64,000 bases of DNA from Dysgonomonas sp. HGC4 (GCF_001261715.1 NZ_CVRU01000083.1:1-64000); one strand, 5' to 3'. Counted from the stretch's first letter, positions 36,274-45,668 are shown. Program-made: numbers and translations. The notes: generated by a model from the letters alone, not told the origin.

Positions 36274-37170
36274 ATGAAAATCGGATTTGTTGGTTTAGGC
36301 AAGATGGGTGGCAAAATGGTTGAACGCCTATTGAATCATGGACATGAAGTTGTAGTTTATAACTTAACTCCAAAAGAAGTAGACGAAGCTGTTAGTAAAG
36401 GTGCTGTAGCTGCCAAAGACTTGACTGATTTAGTTGGGAAATTAGACGGACGTAAATTAGTATGGTTAATGGTTCCTGCCGGAAAACCAGTAGAAGAAAA
36501 TATTGCAGAACTTGTTTCTTTATTAGGTAAAGATGATATTATCGTTGATGGTGGAAACAGTTACTGGAGAGAAACTGTAGAGCGTGGAAAAAAAGTTGCT
36601 GAAAAAGGCATTCATTATATAGATTGTGGTACTAGTGGCGGTGTTTGGGGACTTCAAAACGGATATTGTTTGATGTATGGTGGCGAAAAAGGCGCTTGCG
36701 ATTTCGCAGAGCCTATCTTCAAATCATTGGCTCCTGAAAACGGATATATCCGTTGTGGAGAAAGTGGTTCGGGTCACATGGTGAAAATGGTTCACAATGG
36801 TATCGAATATGGAATGATGCAGGCTTATGCCGAAGGTTTCGAAATTATGAAAAAATCTCCATATGATGTAGATTTGGAAAAAATCTCTCGTGTGTGGATG
36901 CAAGGTTCTGTAGTTCGTTCATGGTTGCTTGAGTTGATCGGTAACGCATTGGAAGGAAACGAAGATCTTACAGGAATTAAGCCTTATGTATCAGATAGTG
37001 GCGAAGGTCGTTGGACTGTGCAAACTGCTATCGATTTTGATGTGCCTGCTCATGCAATTACTGCATCGTTGTTTACTCGTTTCGAATCGAGAGAGAATGA
37101 TTCTTATGCGTATAAATTGCTGTCTGCCATGAGAAATCAATTTGGTGGTCACGAAATTAAAAAAGACTAA
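36274..37170 (+). CDS. gnd: 6-phosphogluconate dehydrogenase, decarboxylating (short form)
   Basis: A 298-residue enzyme of the short 6PGDH class, related to GntZ/YqeC, against about 470 residues in E. coli Gnd. It oxidises 6-phosphogluconate to ribulose 5-phosphate and CO2. The dinucleotide fold is GLGKMGGKM at 6-14. The substrate motifs are GNSYWRETVERG, GTSGGVWGLQNG, and the catalytic Lys/Asn in MVKMVHNGIEYGMMQ. The long C-terminal domain is missing as in the class. It leads gnd-zwf-pgl. Members often prefer NAD, but cofactor use is not shown by the sequence alone. Confidence 0.93.
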   Translation: MKIGFVGLGKMGGKMVERLLNHGHEVVVYNLTPKEVDEAVSKGAVAAKDLTDLVGKLDGRKLVWLMVPAGKPVEENIAELVSLLGKDDIIVDGGNSYWRETVERGKKVAEKGIHYIDCGTSGGVWGLQNGYCLMYGGEKGACDFAEPIFKSLAPENGYIRCGESGSGHMVKMVHNGIEYGMMQAYAEGFEIMKKSPYDVDLEKISRVWMQGSVVRSWLLELIGNALEGNEDLTGIKPYVSDSGEGRWTVQTAIDFDVPAHAITASLFTRFESRENDSYAYKLLSAMRNQFGGHEIKKD

Positions 37171-37185
37171 GTTCTTGAAATATGG

Positions 37186-37217
37186 GCTTTGGTGAAGTTG
37201 ATATACTTCTCCAAAGC
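37186..37217 (+). terminator. hairpin between gnd and zwf
   Basis: GCTTTGGTGAAGT pairs with ACTTCTCCAAAGC with one mismatch and a 6-base loop, followed by TTATTTACTTT. It may partly terminate gnd transcription before the palindrome at 37254. Confidence 0.6.
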
Positions 37218-37253
37218 TTATTTACTTTAAAATATGTGATATTTTATCACAAA

Positions 37254-37268
37254 TAGGTCTGAGACCTT
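37254..37268. repeat. dispersed palindrome copy upstream of zwf
   Basis: TAGGTCTGAGACCTT matches the consensus at 14 of 15 positions. It ends nine bases before the first possible zwf start codon (37278), close enough to affect ribosome access if it folds in the mRNA. Confidence 0.65.
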
Positions 37269-37277
37269 AAAAGGAAA

Positions 37278-38813
37278 ATGTTTATGAAAAAAATAAAAGA
37301 TCAGGTCTTGGTGATTTTTGGTGCGTCGGGTGATCTGACATACCGAAAGTTAGTTCCGGCTCTTTTCGATCTCTATAAACAAAAATCACTACCCGAAAAT
37401 TTTGTGGTTTTAGGTGTTGCACGTAGCTATTTTACTGATGAATCATTTAAAGAAAAGATGATTGATGGTATTCGCCAATTCGCAATATCTAAAGATGCAT
37501 CAGAGAAAGATGTGAATGCTTTTTCTGAGAAACTTTTCTATCTTTCGATAAATACTGATGATGGAGCCGAATACTCTAAATTGACTTCTCGTCTCAAGAA
37601 TTTTGATGAAGAAAAAGGAACGAATGGTAATTATCTCTTTTATCTGTCAACACCTCCTAACTTATATCCTTTGATACCAAAGTTTTTGGCTCAAGAGGGA
37701 TTGAATGAGGGCAAGGATAAAATCAGAAGAATTGTTATTGAAAAACCTTTTGGTACGGATTTGAAATCGGCGGTAGAACTTAACAAGAGTTTGTTAAATG
37801 ACTACGAAGAGCATCAAATATATCGTATGGATCACTACTTAGGTAAAGAGACAGTGCAAAACCTTTTGGTTACACGTTTCTCTAATAGTATCTACGAACC
37901 TTTGTGGAATAGGAACTATATTCATCATGTAGAGATTACCGCTGCCGAAAGTATCGGAGTCGAAAACAGAGGAGGATATTATGATCACTCTGGAGCAATG
38001 CGCGATATGATTCAGAATCACTTGTTCCAATTATTGGCTTTAGTGGCAATGGAGCCACCTACAGTGATCGAATCGGATGCTATCAGAAATGAAAAGCTGA
38101 AGGTATTTCAAGCCATGCGTCCTTTGAGTCAAGTAGATATTCAGAATAATGTTATACGTGGTCAATACACAGCGGCAAATGTTAAACGTGTTCCTCAAAA
38201 AGGGTATAGAGAAGAAAAGGGAGTAGATCCTAATTCTCGTACTGAGACTTATGTTGCAATGAAGATGTTTATTGATAACTGGCGTTGGGGTGGTGTTCCT
38301 TTCTATGTTCGTACAGGAAAGCATTTACCAACTCGTGTCTCTGAAATTGTTATACACTTTAAACCCACACCACTCAATCTGTTTGTTGATAATAAAGAAT
38401 ATTGCAGCGATGGAAATGTGTTGGTGATACGTATACATCCTGATGAGGGTATCTTATTGAAAACGGGAATGAAAGTTCCTGGTAATGGATATAAAGTGAA
38501 AGAAGTGAATATGGATTTCCACTATTCTCAACTTCAAGACACTTATGTTCCAGGGGCATACGAACGTTTGTTGCTTGATGCTATGTTGGGCGACTCTACT
38601 TTGTATACTCGTGGTGATGCTTTAGAATTTGCGTGGAAATTTGTTCAGCCAATACTTGATTATTGGGAAACCAATCCGGATGCTCCATTGTATGGATATC
38701 CTTGCGGATCATGGGGGCCTGCGTGTGCCGATGGTTTGATTGAAGGTGAGAATATGACTTGGAGATACCCATGTAAGAATCTGTCAGACGATGGTATATA
38801 CTGTGAATTATGA
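37278..38813 (+). CDS. zwf: glucose-6-phosphate 1-dehydrogenase
   Basis: A 511-residue enzyme for the first step of the oxidative pentose phosphate pathway. The nucleotide-binding motif is FGASGDLTYRKL near residue 14. The active site is RMDHYLGKETVQNLL (catalytic His and substrate Lys), and VRTGKHLPTR lies in the C-terminal beta domain. The start may be 37278 or the Met at 37284 (MKKIKDQ). It overlaps pgl by four bases (ATGA), so zwf and pgl are translationally coupled. Confidence 0.97.
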   Translation: MFMKKIKDQVLVIFGASGDLTYRKLVPALFDLYKQKSLPENFVVLGVARSYFTDESFKEKMIDGIRQFAISKDASEKDVNAFSEKLFYLSINTDDGAEYSKLTSRLKNFDEEKGTNGNYLFYLSTPPNLYPLIPKFLAQEGLNEGKDKIRRIVIEKPFGTDLKSAVELNKSLLNDYEEHQIYRMDHYLGKETVQNLLVTRFSNSIYEPLWNRNYIHHVEITAAESIGVENRGGYYDHSGAMRDMIQNHLFQLLALVAMEPPTVIESDAIRNEKLKVFQAMRPLSQVDIQNNVIRGQYTAANVKRVPQKGYREEKGVDPNSRTETYVAMKMFIDNWRWGGVPFYVRTGKHLPTRVSEIVIHFKPTPLNLFVDNKEYCSDGNVLVIRIHPDEGILLKTGMKVPGNGYKVKEVNMDFHYSQLQDTYVPGAYERLLLDAMLGDSTLYTRGDALEFAWKFVQPILDYWETNPDAPLYGYPCGSWGPACADGLIEGENMTWRYPCKNLSDDGIYCEL

Positions 38814-39538
38814 TTATGGACAAGAAGATTAATATATACAAAGATGTTGAAGCCCTCAGTAAGGGCTTTACTTCGTTATTAAAAGAAGAGCTTTCGAAGC
38901 GTGAAATTGTGAATGTTTCACTTTCGGGAGGTTCAACACCTAAAGCTCTTTTTAATTATTGGGTAGCGAATTGTAAAGAATCGATTGATTGGAATCGGAT
39001 TGCATTTTTCTGGGGGGATGAACGTTGTGTACGTCCTACAGATGAAATGAGTAATTTTGGAATGACTAAAAGTCTGTTGTTTGATAAAATACCTACAATA
39101 GACAAAAAGAAAATCCACCGTATTCATGGAGAGAATGAATCTAAAGAAGAGGTTCAATGGTATACTTCTATCATGGATAAATATCTTCCGAAAGAAAACA
39201 ATTTACCTACATTTGATATTATGATGCTTGGTATGGGAGATGATGGACATACCGTGTCTATATTTCCTCATCAAATAGAATTGTGGAATGTAGAGGCTGA
39301 TTGTGTTACTGCTCAGCATCCCGAGACAGGTATGGAGCGCATTAGCTTAACAGGGCGTCTTGTTAATAATTCTCGCAATATAGTTTTTCTTGTAACGGGA
39401 AAAAATAAGGCTGAGAAGGTTAAACAGATAATAGAAGAGCGTGAGAAATTTTTAGACACTTATCCGGCTGCAAAAGTAAATCCTGTGAATGGAAAACTTT
39501 TCTGGATGTTGGATGAGGAGGCTGCTAGTCTTTTGTAA
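38810..39538 (+). CDS. pgl: 6-phosphogluconolactonase
   Basis: A 242-residue enzyme of the NagB/SOL type (DevB family) that hydrolyses the lactone made by Zwf. It shows SLSGGSTPKALFNYW near residue 38, FWGDERCVRPTDEMSNFGM, and the catalytic LGMGDDGHTVSIFP. The start is 38810, overlapping the zwf stop, or 38816. With gnd and zwf it completes the oxidative branch from glucose 6-phosphate to ribulose 5-phosphate. Confidence 0.95.
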   Translation: MIMDKKINIYKDVEALSKGFTSLLKEELSKREIVNVSLSGGSTPKALFNYWVANCKESIDWNRIAFFWGDERCVRPTDEMSNFGMTKSLLFDKIPTIDKKKIHRIHGENESKEEVQWYTSIMDKYLPKENNLPTFDIMMLGMGDDGHTVSIFPHQIELWNVEADCVTAQHPETGMERISLTGRLVNNSRNIVFLVTGKNKAEKVKQIIEEREKFLDTYPAAKVNPVNGKLFWMLDEEAASLL

Positions 39539-39556
39539 TTCTTGAAAGATGACTAA

Positions 39557-39580
39557 AGGAGCGAAGAAATAATCGCTCCT
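39557..39580 (+). terminator. terminator after pgl
   Basis: AGGAGCGA pairs with TCGCTCCT (8 bp, 8-base loop), followed by ATATGTTTTATC. A short, moderately convincing terminator 18 bases after the pgl stop. Confidence 0.6.
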
Positions 39581-39940
39581 ATATGTTTTATCTAGTTTAG
39601 ATAAGGTGCAAGTTTGTTGACCGTATTCTGTTTTATCCTCAATAATATATTTGAGACCATTTGTTATTAAATGCACATTTCTAATATGTATATAATTTCT
39701 TTTGCTTTATAAGTTGGTTCTTATCCTCTTCCATATAGAGCTTTTTGCTTTTAAGTGAAAACTATTTATCTTCTTCTATTTCCTCCTCTTTTATACATGC
39801 TTATGTATTTGAATATTTAACATTTAATAGAGGCGCGTGGGTTTGTGAAACTTCATGTTTAATATATTATTTGTTAAATAAAAACATCGTGATTAAGCCT
39901 CTTTCATTAGTAGTGAGTGCTTTTGTTATATTAATATTTC

Positions 39941-39948
39941 TATCTTTG
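39941..39948 (+). promoter_or_regulatory. promoter -7 element for the membrane protein gene
   Basis: TATCTTTG fits TAnnTTTG, 31 bases before the ATG at 39979, and TTTTG lies about 15 bases upstream. It decides the start of the next gene, because longer reading would begin before the promoter. Confidence 0.5.
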
Positions 39949-39978
39949 CGCCTTTCTATTTGTTATAATATAATAAAC

Positions 39979-41322
39979 ATGATTAGTAAAGAGGCTTGCA
40001 TTGTTGGTCTGAAAGAAAGTTTTAAGGAGCTGATTACTGCTTTCAAAGCTCTATTCCCTAAAAATAAAGAAGAATTAACTTTACTGCTGTTCTTGCTATT
40101 GGTTTACGGTTCATTCGGTTGGGTGATTGCCAATGAAACTTGTATACAAGATTGCCTGATAAAGAAATACGATGTCTATCTGAATTATGATGTTGGCATG
40201 AGATTTCATGGAGTGCCTTTTGGATATGATATTGCTCATCCATTATTTAATTTGTATTCAACTCCGATAAGCTTGGTTTTAGAGTTTTTCATGGATTTTC
40301 ATGGTAATTATAAGATAAAAACAATTGGATTTGCAATGATTTGTAATCTGATGGTTTCGCTATCGGCTGTTTATATTTATAGGTATTTGGTTGAAATTGT
40401 AAAGATCAAGAATATACTGATCCTTTCGTTATTGGTTCTGTTTTATGCATTTTCCTTTACATGTTTGGTCTTAAGTTTCACAATCGAAACATATGCTTTT
40501 AGCATTTTCTTCTTATCCTTCTTTGTGTATTATTATTCACTCCGAATTCAGGAAGGAAGAAAATTTAGATTTCTCACAAACTTATTTTTTTGCTTCGTTT
40601 TAGGAGGTATTACTATAACTAATACTGCAAAAGCGATGATTCCTATGTTTCTGGTTAAGGAGAAGTTTTCTAAAGTTTTAAAGCAAACATTTATAATAGG
40701 CTGTCTTTTACTTATCTGTTTTCTTGCTGCAATCTACAGAGAAGGAGTCTTTGAGTTTTTTCTATTCAGATTTACAGATGCTCGCCCCACTGAGGCTTCT
40801 GAAATGTTGTTCCTTTCAGGTTGGAAAGCCCTTGTTGGTGGAGCTGTTCTATTTCCTAATATTATGACAACCTTAGATATTATCCCAAAAGATACAGCTG
40901 TTCTTGTTGGGCTGGAGTATAAGGATTATTTTATGTATGAGATTGATGCTATTCCTTTCTCCTATGTTTGGGAACATGCTTATACTATCTTCTTGACATT
41001 GCTGATATTTATACCTTTATTTACTGATTTTAGAAATAAGCTAGTTCAGTTACTTTTCTTGTTATTCTCTGTTGATATAGTATTACATATGATTCTAAAA
41101 TATGGGATGTTAGAGGCTTATATATACGGAGGGCATTGGGTATATATTGTACCTCTTCTTTTCGGTTGGGGATATAAATCTCTTGCTGGCTGGAAAAAAT
41201 ATACGTATTTAGGTGTAATTGGCTGTCTATTTATCTGTATGGTTATAAATAATTATGTGAGACTAATTGCATTCATAGATGAAGTTAAGTTGGTTTGGCC
41301 TCCAGAATCCTATAAATGGTAA
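39979..41322 (+). CDS. polytopic membrane protein of unknown function
   Basis: A 447-residue protein starting MISKEACIVGLKES. About ten hydrophobic segments are visible. A segment between the first two helices, VGMRFHGVPFGYDIAHPLFN, carries charged and polar residues that might face the periplasm, and the end contains AYIYGGHWVYIVPLLFGW. The layout recalls lipid-linked sugar transferases of the GT-C fold, but I find no diagnostic motif and do not assign a function. It is a single gene between its own promoter and a hairpin. The longer frame from 39745 is probably not real. Confidence 0.7.
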   Translation: MISKEACIVGLKESFKELITAFKALFPKNKEELTLLLFLLLVYGSFGWVIANETCIQDCLIKKYDVYLNYDVGMRFHGVPFGYDIAHPLFNLYSTPISLVLEFFMDFHGNYKIKTIGFAMICNLMVSLSAVYIYRYLVEIVKIKNILILSLLVLFYAFSFTCLVLSFTIETYAFSIFFLSFFVYYYSLRIQEGRKFRFLTNLFFCFVLGGITITNTAKAMIPMFLVKEKFSKVLKQTFIIGCLLLICFLAAIYREGVFEFFLFRFTDARPTEASEMLFLSGWKALVGGAVLFPNIMTTLDIIPKDTAVLVGLEYKDYFMYEIDAIPFSYVWEHAYTIFLTLLIFIPLFTDFRNKLVQLLFLLFSVDIVLHMILKYGMLEAYIYGGHWVYIVPLLFGWGYKSLAGWKKYTYLGVIGCLFICMVINNYVRLIAFIDEVKLVWPPESYKW

Positions 41323-41379
41323 GTGTAATATTCTTGGAGCTTTATTAAATAAAAAGCTTTTTCAGTTTTTATAAAAATA

Positions 41380-41425
41380 AAATATCCGATCTATTGTTTC
41401 TTTGTAGGCAATGAATCGGATATTT
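41380..41425 (+). terminator. terminator after the membrane protein gene
   Basis: AAATATCCGAT pairs with ATCGGATATTT (11 bp) across a 24-base loop and is followed by a T-rich stretch. Confidence 0.55.
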
Positions 41426-41483
41426 TGATTTTGTTAATTAACAACTCACTGTTTAAACTCTTTAGGTTCGAATTATTTTTGAT

Positions 41484-41491
41484 TATATTTG
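41484..41491 (+). promoter_or_regulatory. promoter -7 element for the GH2 gene
   Basis: TATATTTG is a perfect TAnnTTTG match, with TTTA at 41461-41464 (19-base gap) as a -33 candidate, 31 bases before the start codon. Confidence 0.6.
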
Positions 41492-41522
41492 TGAAATCGC
41501 AAATCAATCTAAATAAATATTC

Positions 41523-44426
41523 ATGAAACAACAAACACTAAAGACTTGTGTCATCATTGGTTCAATGTTCTTTTCTGCTCTGATTGCTCCGAATAGTGTG
41601 AATGCACAGGACATGATGGGTAAAACCGGGCTTATAAAGCTTTGGGCGGGACTGAAAGAAAAACAGCCTGAAGATCAATTACCACATGGCAAAGCTCCTT
41701 TTCAAACTTCAGAAAGAAAGGCAAAGCAAAACATTGCTACGAAATTAGTTCCGACCCAAGATGGAGAATGGATTATTTCCGATGGTTGGGAAATGGGAAC
41801 TTCAACTCAAGTTATAGAATCTAAAGAATCTATCTTTAGTCTAAACTATGATACTAAAGACTGGTATAATGCTACAGTTCCGGGAACTGTGCTTACTACG
41901 CTAGTCGATCAAGGAGAATACCCTGATCCATACTTTGGTCTTAATAATATGGCGATACCCGATACATTGGCATATATGAAATGGTGGTATCGTACTTCGT
42001 TTGATGCTCCCGCTAATACCGAAGGAAAACGAGTTCGCTTGTTGCTAAACGGTATAAATTATAGAGCAGAGGTTTTCTTAAACGGGCAAAAATTGGGGAA
42101 TATCACAGGTGCATTTATTCGTGGAGAGTATGATGTTACATCACTTATAAAAACCAATGGGAAAAATGTTTTAGCAGTGTTGGTCTCTCCTCCTGATAAT
42201 CCAGGGATTGCCCATGAACAATCAATGGTTGCAGGGCAAGGTTTAAATGGAGGGCAGTTAAGCTTAGATGGTCCTACTTTTATTGCATCTATGGGTTGGG
42301 ATTGGATTCCCGGTATTCGTGACCGAAATATGGGAATTTGGCAAGATGTGAGATTGCGGGTTGGTAGTGATGTTACTATTGGTGATCCTCAGGTAGTAAC
42401 CAATCTTTCTTTGCCTGATACAACAAAAGCAACTATAAAGATTATTGTTCCTATAAAGAACTTAACCGACTCACCTGTACAGGGCACTTTATCTGCAAAG
42501 TTTGAAGGTGTAGACATTAATCTACCTTATAGCTTAAAAGCAAAAGAGGTGAAGACTTTGGTTTTCGATCCGGCAAACTTTAAGGAGTTGAATATAAAGA
42601 ATCCTAAACTATGGTGGCCTAATGGTTATGGTAATCCTAATCTTTATAATTTGGAACTACAAGTAAATGCAGGAACGAAATTTTCTGATTTGAAAAAGCT
42701 TCGTTTTGGTATTCGCGAATTATCATACGAATTGATGATAAATACTCCTGCTAAAGGAGATCATAGAGTAGCATATACGCCTGTGGATGTTGAAACTAAT
42801 GGTAAACCAATCTTTGACTATGAGAATGTAGTGAAAGTAGGAGATCCAAAACTAAATAGGACGATTCCTACATTACAGAAAAATATAGATGAAACTGCTG
42901 TTTTTGAGCAACTATCAAATGACGATCCTGTAGGTCAGTATTTTGTATTCCGTGTAAATGGAGTTCGTATCTTTATTAAAGGGGGTACATTTGGTATGGA
43001 TGATGCAATGAAGCGTATTTCGCGTGAAAAATTTGTGCCTTATTTCCAATTGCATAAAGATGCTAATTTCAACCTTATCCGTAACTGGGTAGGTGAAACT
43101 ACAGAGGAGTTATTCTATGAATTGGCAGACGAATATGGTATGCTTGTTTGGAATGACTTCTGGATTACGACAGATGATACTGTGGAACCCAACGATTACC
43201 AATTGTTTATGAAGAATGCTACGGATGTAGTACGTCGTTTCAGAACTCATCCATCTATTGCAATTTGGTGTCCTCGTAACGAAGGATATGCTCCCGAAGG
43301 AATGGAGCCTCAGTTGGCTAAAATGTTGGCAACGGAAGATCCTACACGTCATTATCATGGTAATTCTCGTTTCTTGAATGCTGTGAATAGTGGTCCTTAT
43401 GGTTTCTTTAAAGATCAATCTCGCTATTTTACTGAAACAGCAGAAGGATTCAATACCGAATTTGGAGCTCAGGCTATCCCAACAGCAAATACTATCCGTA
43501 AGTTTATTGCTCCCGAAGATCAGTGGCCTATAAATGATGTGTGGGCATATCACGATTTACATCATACAACCCATTTCTTCGAAGATTTTATGGCTGCTGT
43601 TAATAGCTATGGCAAAGCTAATAGTATGGAAGACTTTTCGAAAAAAGCTCAAATGGTAACTTATGATACATGGAGAGCGATGATTGAAGCTTGGAATAGT
43701 CGTATGTGGGATAATACAACAGGTCTTATTATGTGGATGAGTCATCCATCTTGGCCTAGTATGACATGGCAAACATATACTTACGATTATGAGACTCCAG
43801 GTTCGTACTTTGGTGCAAAGAAAGCTCAGGAGCCAGTGCATATTCAAATGAACTTACCAGATAATAAAGTTGTGATTGTTAACTCTTCTCGTGAGGGTTA
43901 TAAGAATATGACAGTAAACGTTCGTTACTTCCATATAACAGGTAAAGAATATTATAATAAAACTGAGAAGTATGATGTTCCAGCCAATGGTAAGGTTGAT
44001 TGTTTTATACCACAACTTGCAACAAAAGATGTACCTAAATATACTTTAGTTAGACTTGAATTGAAGGATAGCAAAGGGAACATTGTTTCAATAAATGATT
44101 ATTGGAAAAATTGGGGTAATTTGCAGTCTAATCAAGCATTAAATGCATTAGGTAAACCGGAGTTGAAATTGACTTTGAAGAAGACCTCAGGTTCTAAATA
44201 CTTTTACGAGTTAGAAAATAATTCAACCGAATTTGCTGTAGCAGTAAAATTGAATGCGAAAAGTAAAATAACAGGTGAAATAATTCTTCCTGCTTATTTC
44301 TCTGATGGGTATATGAATCTACTGCCTGGCGAAAAACGTAAAATAGAATTGACATTACAGGATATGGTTCCTGCTAACTTTTCTATAATAGCAGAAGGTT
44401 ATAACTTTGACTCAGTAGAATTGTAA
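41523..44426 (+). CDS. secreted glycoside hydrolase family 2 enzyme
   Basis: A 967-residue protein with a signal peptide of about 28 residues (ending NSVNA-QD). A GH2 sugar-binding jelly-roll follows (about 85-285, WYNATVPGTVLTTLVDQGEY), then an immunoglobulin-like domain and a TIM barrel. The likely acid/base is Glu587 in WCPRNEGYAPE, and the nucleophile Glu646 in NTEFGAQAIPT. The layout, with a C-terminal beta domain, fits the exo-glucosaminidase/endo-beta-mannosidase branch of GH2 better than beta-galactosidases. The substrate is not certain. It has its own promoter and terminator and no SusCD neighbours. Confidence 0.87.
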   Translation: MKQQTLKTCVIIGSMFFSALIAPNSVNAQDMMGKTGLIKLWAGLKEKQPEDQLPHGKAPFQTSERKAKQNIATKLVPTQDGEWIISDGWEMGTSTQVIESKESIFSLNYDTKDWYNATVPGTVLTTLVDQGEYPDPYFGLNNMAIPDTLAYMKWWYRTSFDAPANTEGKRVRLLLNGINYRAEVFLNGQKLGNITGAFIRGEYDVTSLIKTNGKNVLAVLVSPPDNPGIAHEQSMVAGQGLNGGQLSLDGPTFIASMGWDWIPGIRDRNMGIWQDVRLRVGSDVTIGDPQVVTNLSLPDTTKATIKIIVPIKNLTDSPVQGTLSAKFEGVDINLPYSLKAKEVKTLVFDPANFKELNIKNPKLWWPNGYGNPNLYNLELQVNAGTKFSDLKKLRFGIRELSYELMINTPAKGDHRVAYTPVDVETNGKPIFDYENVVKVGDPKLNRTIPTLQKNIDETAVFEQLSNDDPVGQYFVFRVNGVRIFIKGGTFGMDDAMKRISREKFVPYFQLHKDANFNLIRNWVGETTEELFYELADEYGMLVWNDFWITTDDTVEPNDYQLFMKNATDVVRRFRTHPSIAIWCPRNEGYAPEGMEPQLAKMLATEDPTRHYHGNSRFLNAVNSGPYGFFKDQSRYFTETAEGFNTEFGAQAIPTANTIRKFIAPEDQWPINDVWAYHDLHHTTHFFEDFMAAVNSYGKANSMEDFSKKAQMVTYDTWRAMIEAWNSRMWDNTTGLIMWMSHPSWPSMTWQTYTYDYETPGSYFGAKKAQEPVHIQMNLPDNKVVIVNSSREGYKNMTVNVRYFHITGKEYYNKTEKYDVPANGKVDCFIPQLATKDVPKYTLVRLELKDSKGNIVSINDYWKNWGNLQSNQALNALGKPELKLTLKKTSGSKYFYELENNSTEFAVAVKLNAKSKITGEIILPAYFSDGYMNLLPGEKRKIELTLQDMVPANFSIIAEGYNFDSVEL

Positions 44427-44446
44427 AATTTTCATCAATCTTATAG

Positions 44447-44487
44447 AATAAAAAAACGCAGGGGAATTTTCTCTGCGTTTTTTTATT
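44447..44487 (+). terminator. GH2 gene terminator
   Basis: AATAAAAAAACGCAG pairs with CTGCGTTTTTTTATT (15 bp) around an 11-base loop, with a run of seven T. It begins 21 bases after the stop codon. Confidence 0.9.
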
Positions 44488-44622
44488 CCAATTTAGTTTA
44501 TTTATATGCTAGGTGGTTTAATTTTGATCTTTCTTGTTTTCAATGTGTTATGGTTGTAGTAGTTGGTCGATAGAGTTCAATAATCAATAATTAGATTTCA
44601 GTATTTAAATTGAATTTTATGT

Positions 44623-44630
44623 TATATTTG
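44623..44630 (+). promoter_or_regulatory. promoter -7 element for the DUF5362-like gene
   Basis: TATATTTG fits TAnnTTTG, 35 bases before the ATG at 44666. A GTG at 44639 would lie only about nine bases after the element, at the expected transcription start, so ATG 44666 is preferred. Confidence 0.55.
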
Positions 44631-44665
44631 CATTTGTTGTGAAAATAAATAAAATTTTAAATAGT

Positions 44666-45139
44666 ATGGAAAATAATTATTCAACACAAGAGTACGACCA
44701 AAAAGGTTTGGAGTTAACAGACCTTTCATGTGAATTCTTAAGGGAGACAGCTAAATGGGCAAAGTTCTTGTCTATTCTAGGTTTTATAGGTATTGCTTTT
44801 ATGGTAATCTTTGCCATTTTTATAGGAGCATTTCTGTCTTTGTTGCCTGCTACAATGAGTGAGAGTACTCCGTTTTCTGTTGCACCGGGTCTTTTCTCAT
44901 TAGTGTATTTAGTTCTGGCAGCTCTCTATGCTTGTCCTGTCTATTATTTGTATAAATTTTCAGTAGATACCCGTGCTGCTTTAGATTTGAGAAATTCAGA
45001 ACTTTTATCTAATGGATTAGGTTTTTTAAAATCTCATTATAAGTTTGTAGGGATAATGATGATTGTTGTATTTGTAATCTATGCAGTAGCCATCGTTGGA
45101 GGGATTGTCATAGGTCTTGCTGCTGTTGCTTTATCTTAA
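44666..45139 (+). CDS. DUF5362-like membrane protein
   Basis: A 157-residue protein starting MENNYSTQEYD. After a polar N-terminus of about 30 residues come hydrophobic segments near 35-60, 70-92 and 128-155 (GIMMIVVFVIYAVAIVGGIV). The conserved-looking segment PVYYLYKFSVDTRAALDLRN lies between helices 2 and 3, the pattern I associate with DUF5362 proteins of Bacteroidota. The longer start at the GTG 44639 is unlikely given the promoter. No function is known. Confidence 0.7.
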   Translation: MENNYSTQEYDQKGLELTDLSCEFLRETAKWAKFLSILGFIGIAFMVIFAIFIGAFLSLLPATMSESTPFSVAPGLFSLVYLVLAALYACPVYYLYKFSVDTRAALDLRNSELLSNGLGFLKSHYKFVGIMMIVVFVIYAVAIVGGIVIGLAAVALS

Positions 45140-45163
45140 ATTGAATTATATATTGCAAATAAA

Positions 45164-45194
45164 AAAAAAGACCGATATTCTCGGTCTTTTTTTG
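45164..45194. terminator. bidirectional terminator
   Basis: AAAAAAAGACCGA-TATTC-TCGGTCTTTTTTT is a perfect stem with A and T runs on both sides. It serves the DUF5362-like gene and the convergent tsaE. Confidence 0.9.
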
Positions 45195-45207
45195 AATGTA
45201 GATTTTA

Positions 45208-45621
45208 TTATTTTATCTCAACAAGTCTACTTCCATTTTCTATTTCTTTTACTGTAACATGTACAGTGTCATGTGGAAGTAATGATTCTATTCTCTCAGG
45301 CCACTCAATAAAGCATATGCATCCGCTATAAAAGTAGTCTTCATATCCGAAATCAAAAGCCTCTTCTTCTTTGTTGATTCTGTAAAAATCAAAGTGATAT
45401 ATTAATTCTCCAGAGTCTGCTCTATACTCGTTTATAATTGCAAACGTAGGGCTATTTATAACATCAGTTACTCCAAGCTTTTCGCAGATAGCTTTTATGA
45501 AAGTTGTTTTGCCAGCTCCCATTTCTCCATGGAATGCAAAAACGGTATTATCTCCCATTTGTTTAACAAACTCGATGGCGGCATCTGTGATTGTATCCAG
45601 CGATTTTATTTCTATAGTCAT
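45208..45621 (-). CDS. tsaE: tRNA threonylcarbamoyladenosine biosynthesis ATPase TsaE
   Basis: A 137-residue P-loop ATPase needed with TsaB and TsaD to place t6A at position 37 of ANN-decoding tRNAs. Walker A is GEMGAGKT at residues 32-39. [19 protein letters not shown] and CFIEWPERI are signature motifs. It follows the porX-like gene by 47 bases on the same strand, an arrangement I recall as common in Bacteroidales. Confidence 0.95.
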   Translation of the reverse strand: MTIEIKSLDTITDAAIEFVKQMGDNTVFAFHGEMGAGKTTFIKAICEKLGVTDVINSPTFAIINEYRADSGELIYHFDFYRINKEEEAFDFGYEDYFYSGCICFIEWPERIESLLPHDTVHVTVKEIENGSRLVEIK

Positions 45622-45668
45622 TATTCGATTCTTCTTAATGTTTATATATCCTGTTGATTTATATTTGT

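Larger units (their letters stand above)
39539..39978. other. 440-base stretch between pgl and the membrane protein gene
   Basis: It holds a weak terminator for pgl (39557-39580) and a promoter element (39941-39948). An open frame from 39745 runs into the next gene, but it starts far upstream of the promoter and is AT-rich with no family features, so I regard it as untranslated. I see no RNA gene. Confidence 0.5.

Noticed and set aside
39745-39978. Upstream extension of the 447-residue membrane protein
   Set aside because: It would start before the predicted promoter at 39941-39948, and the sequence is AT-rich with no family features.
41465-41473. GGTTCGAAT as a possible tRNA T-loop
   Set aside because: No acceptor or anticodon arms can be built around it; it lies in the GH2 promoter region.
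43110-43847. Minus-strand frames inside the GH2 gene
   Set aside because: The plus-strand GH2 catalytic motifs run through this region; the opposite frames show no domain or start signal.
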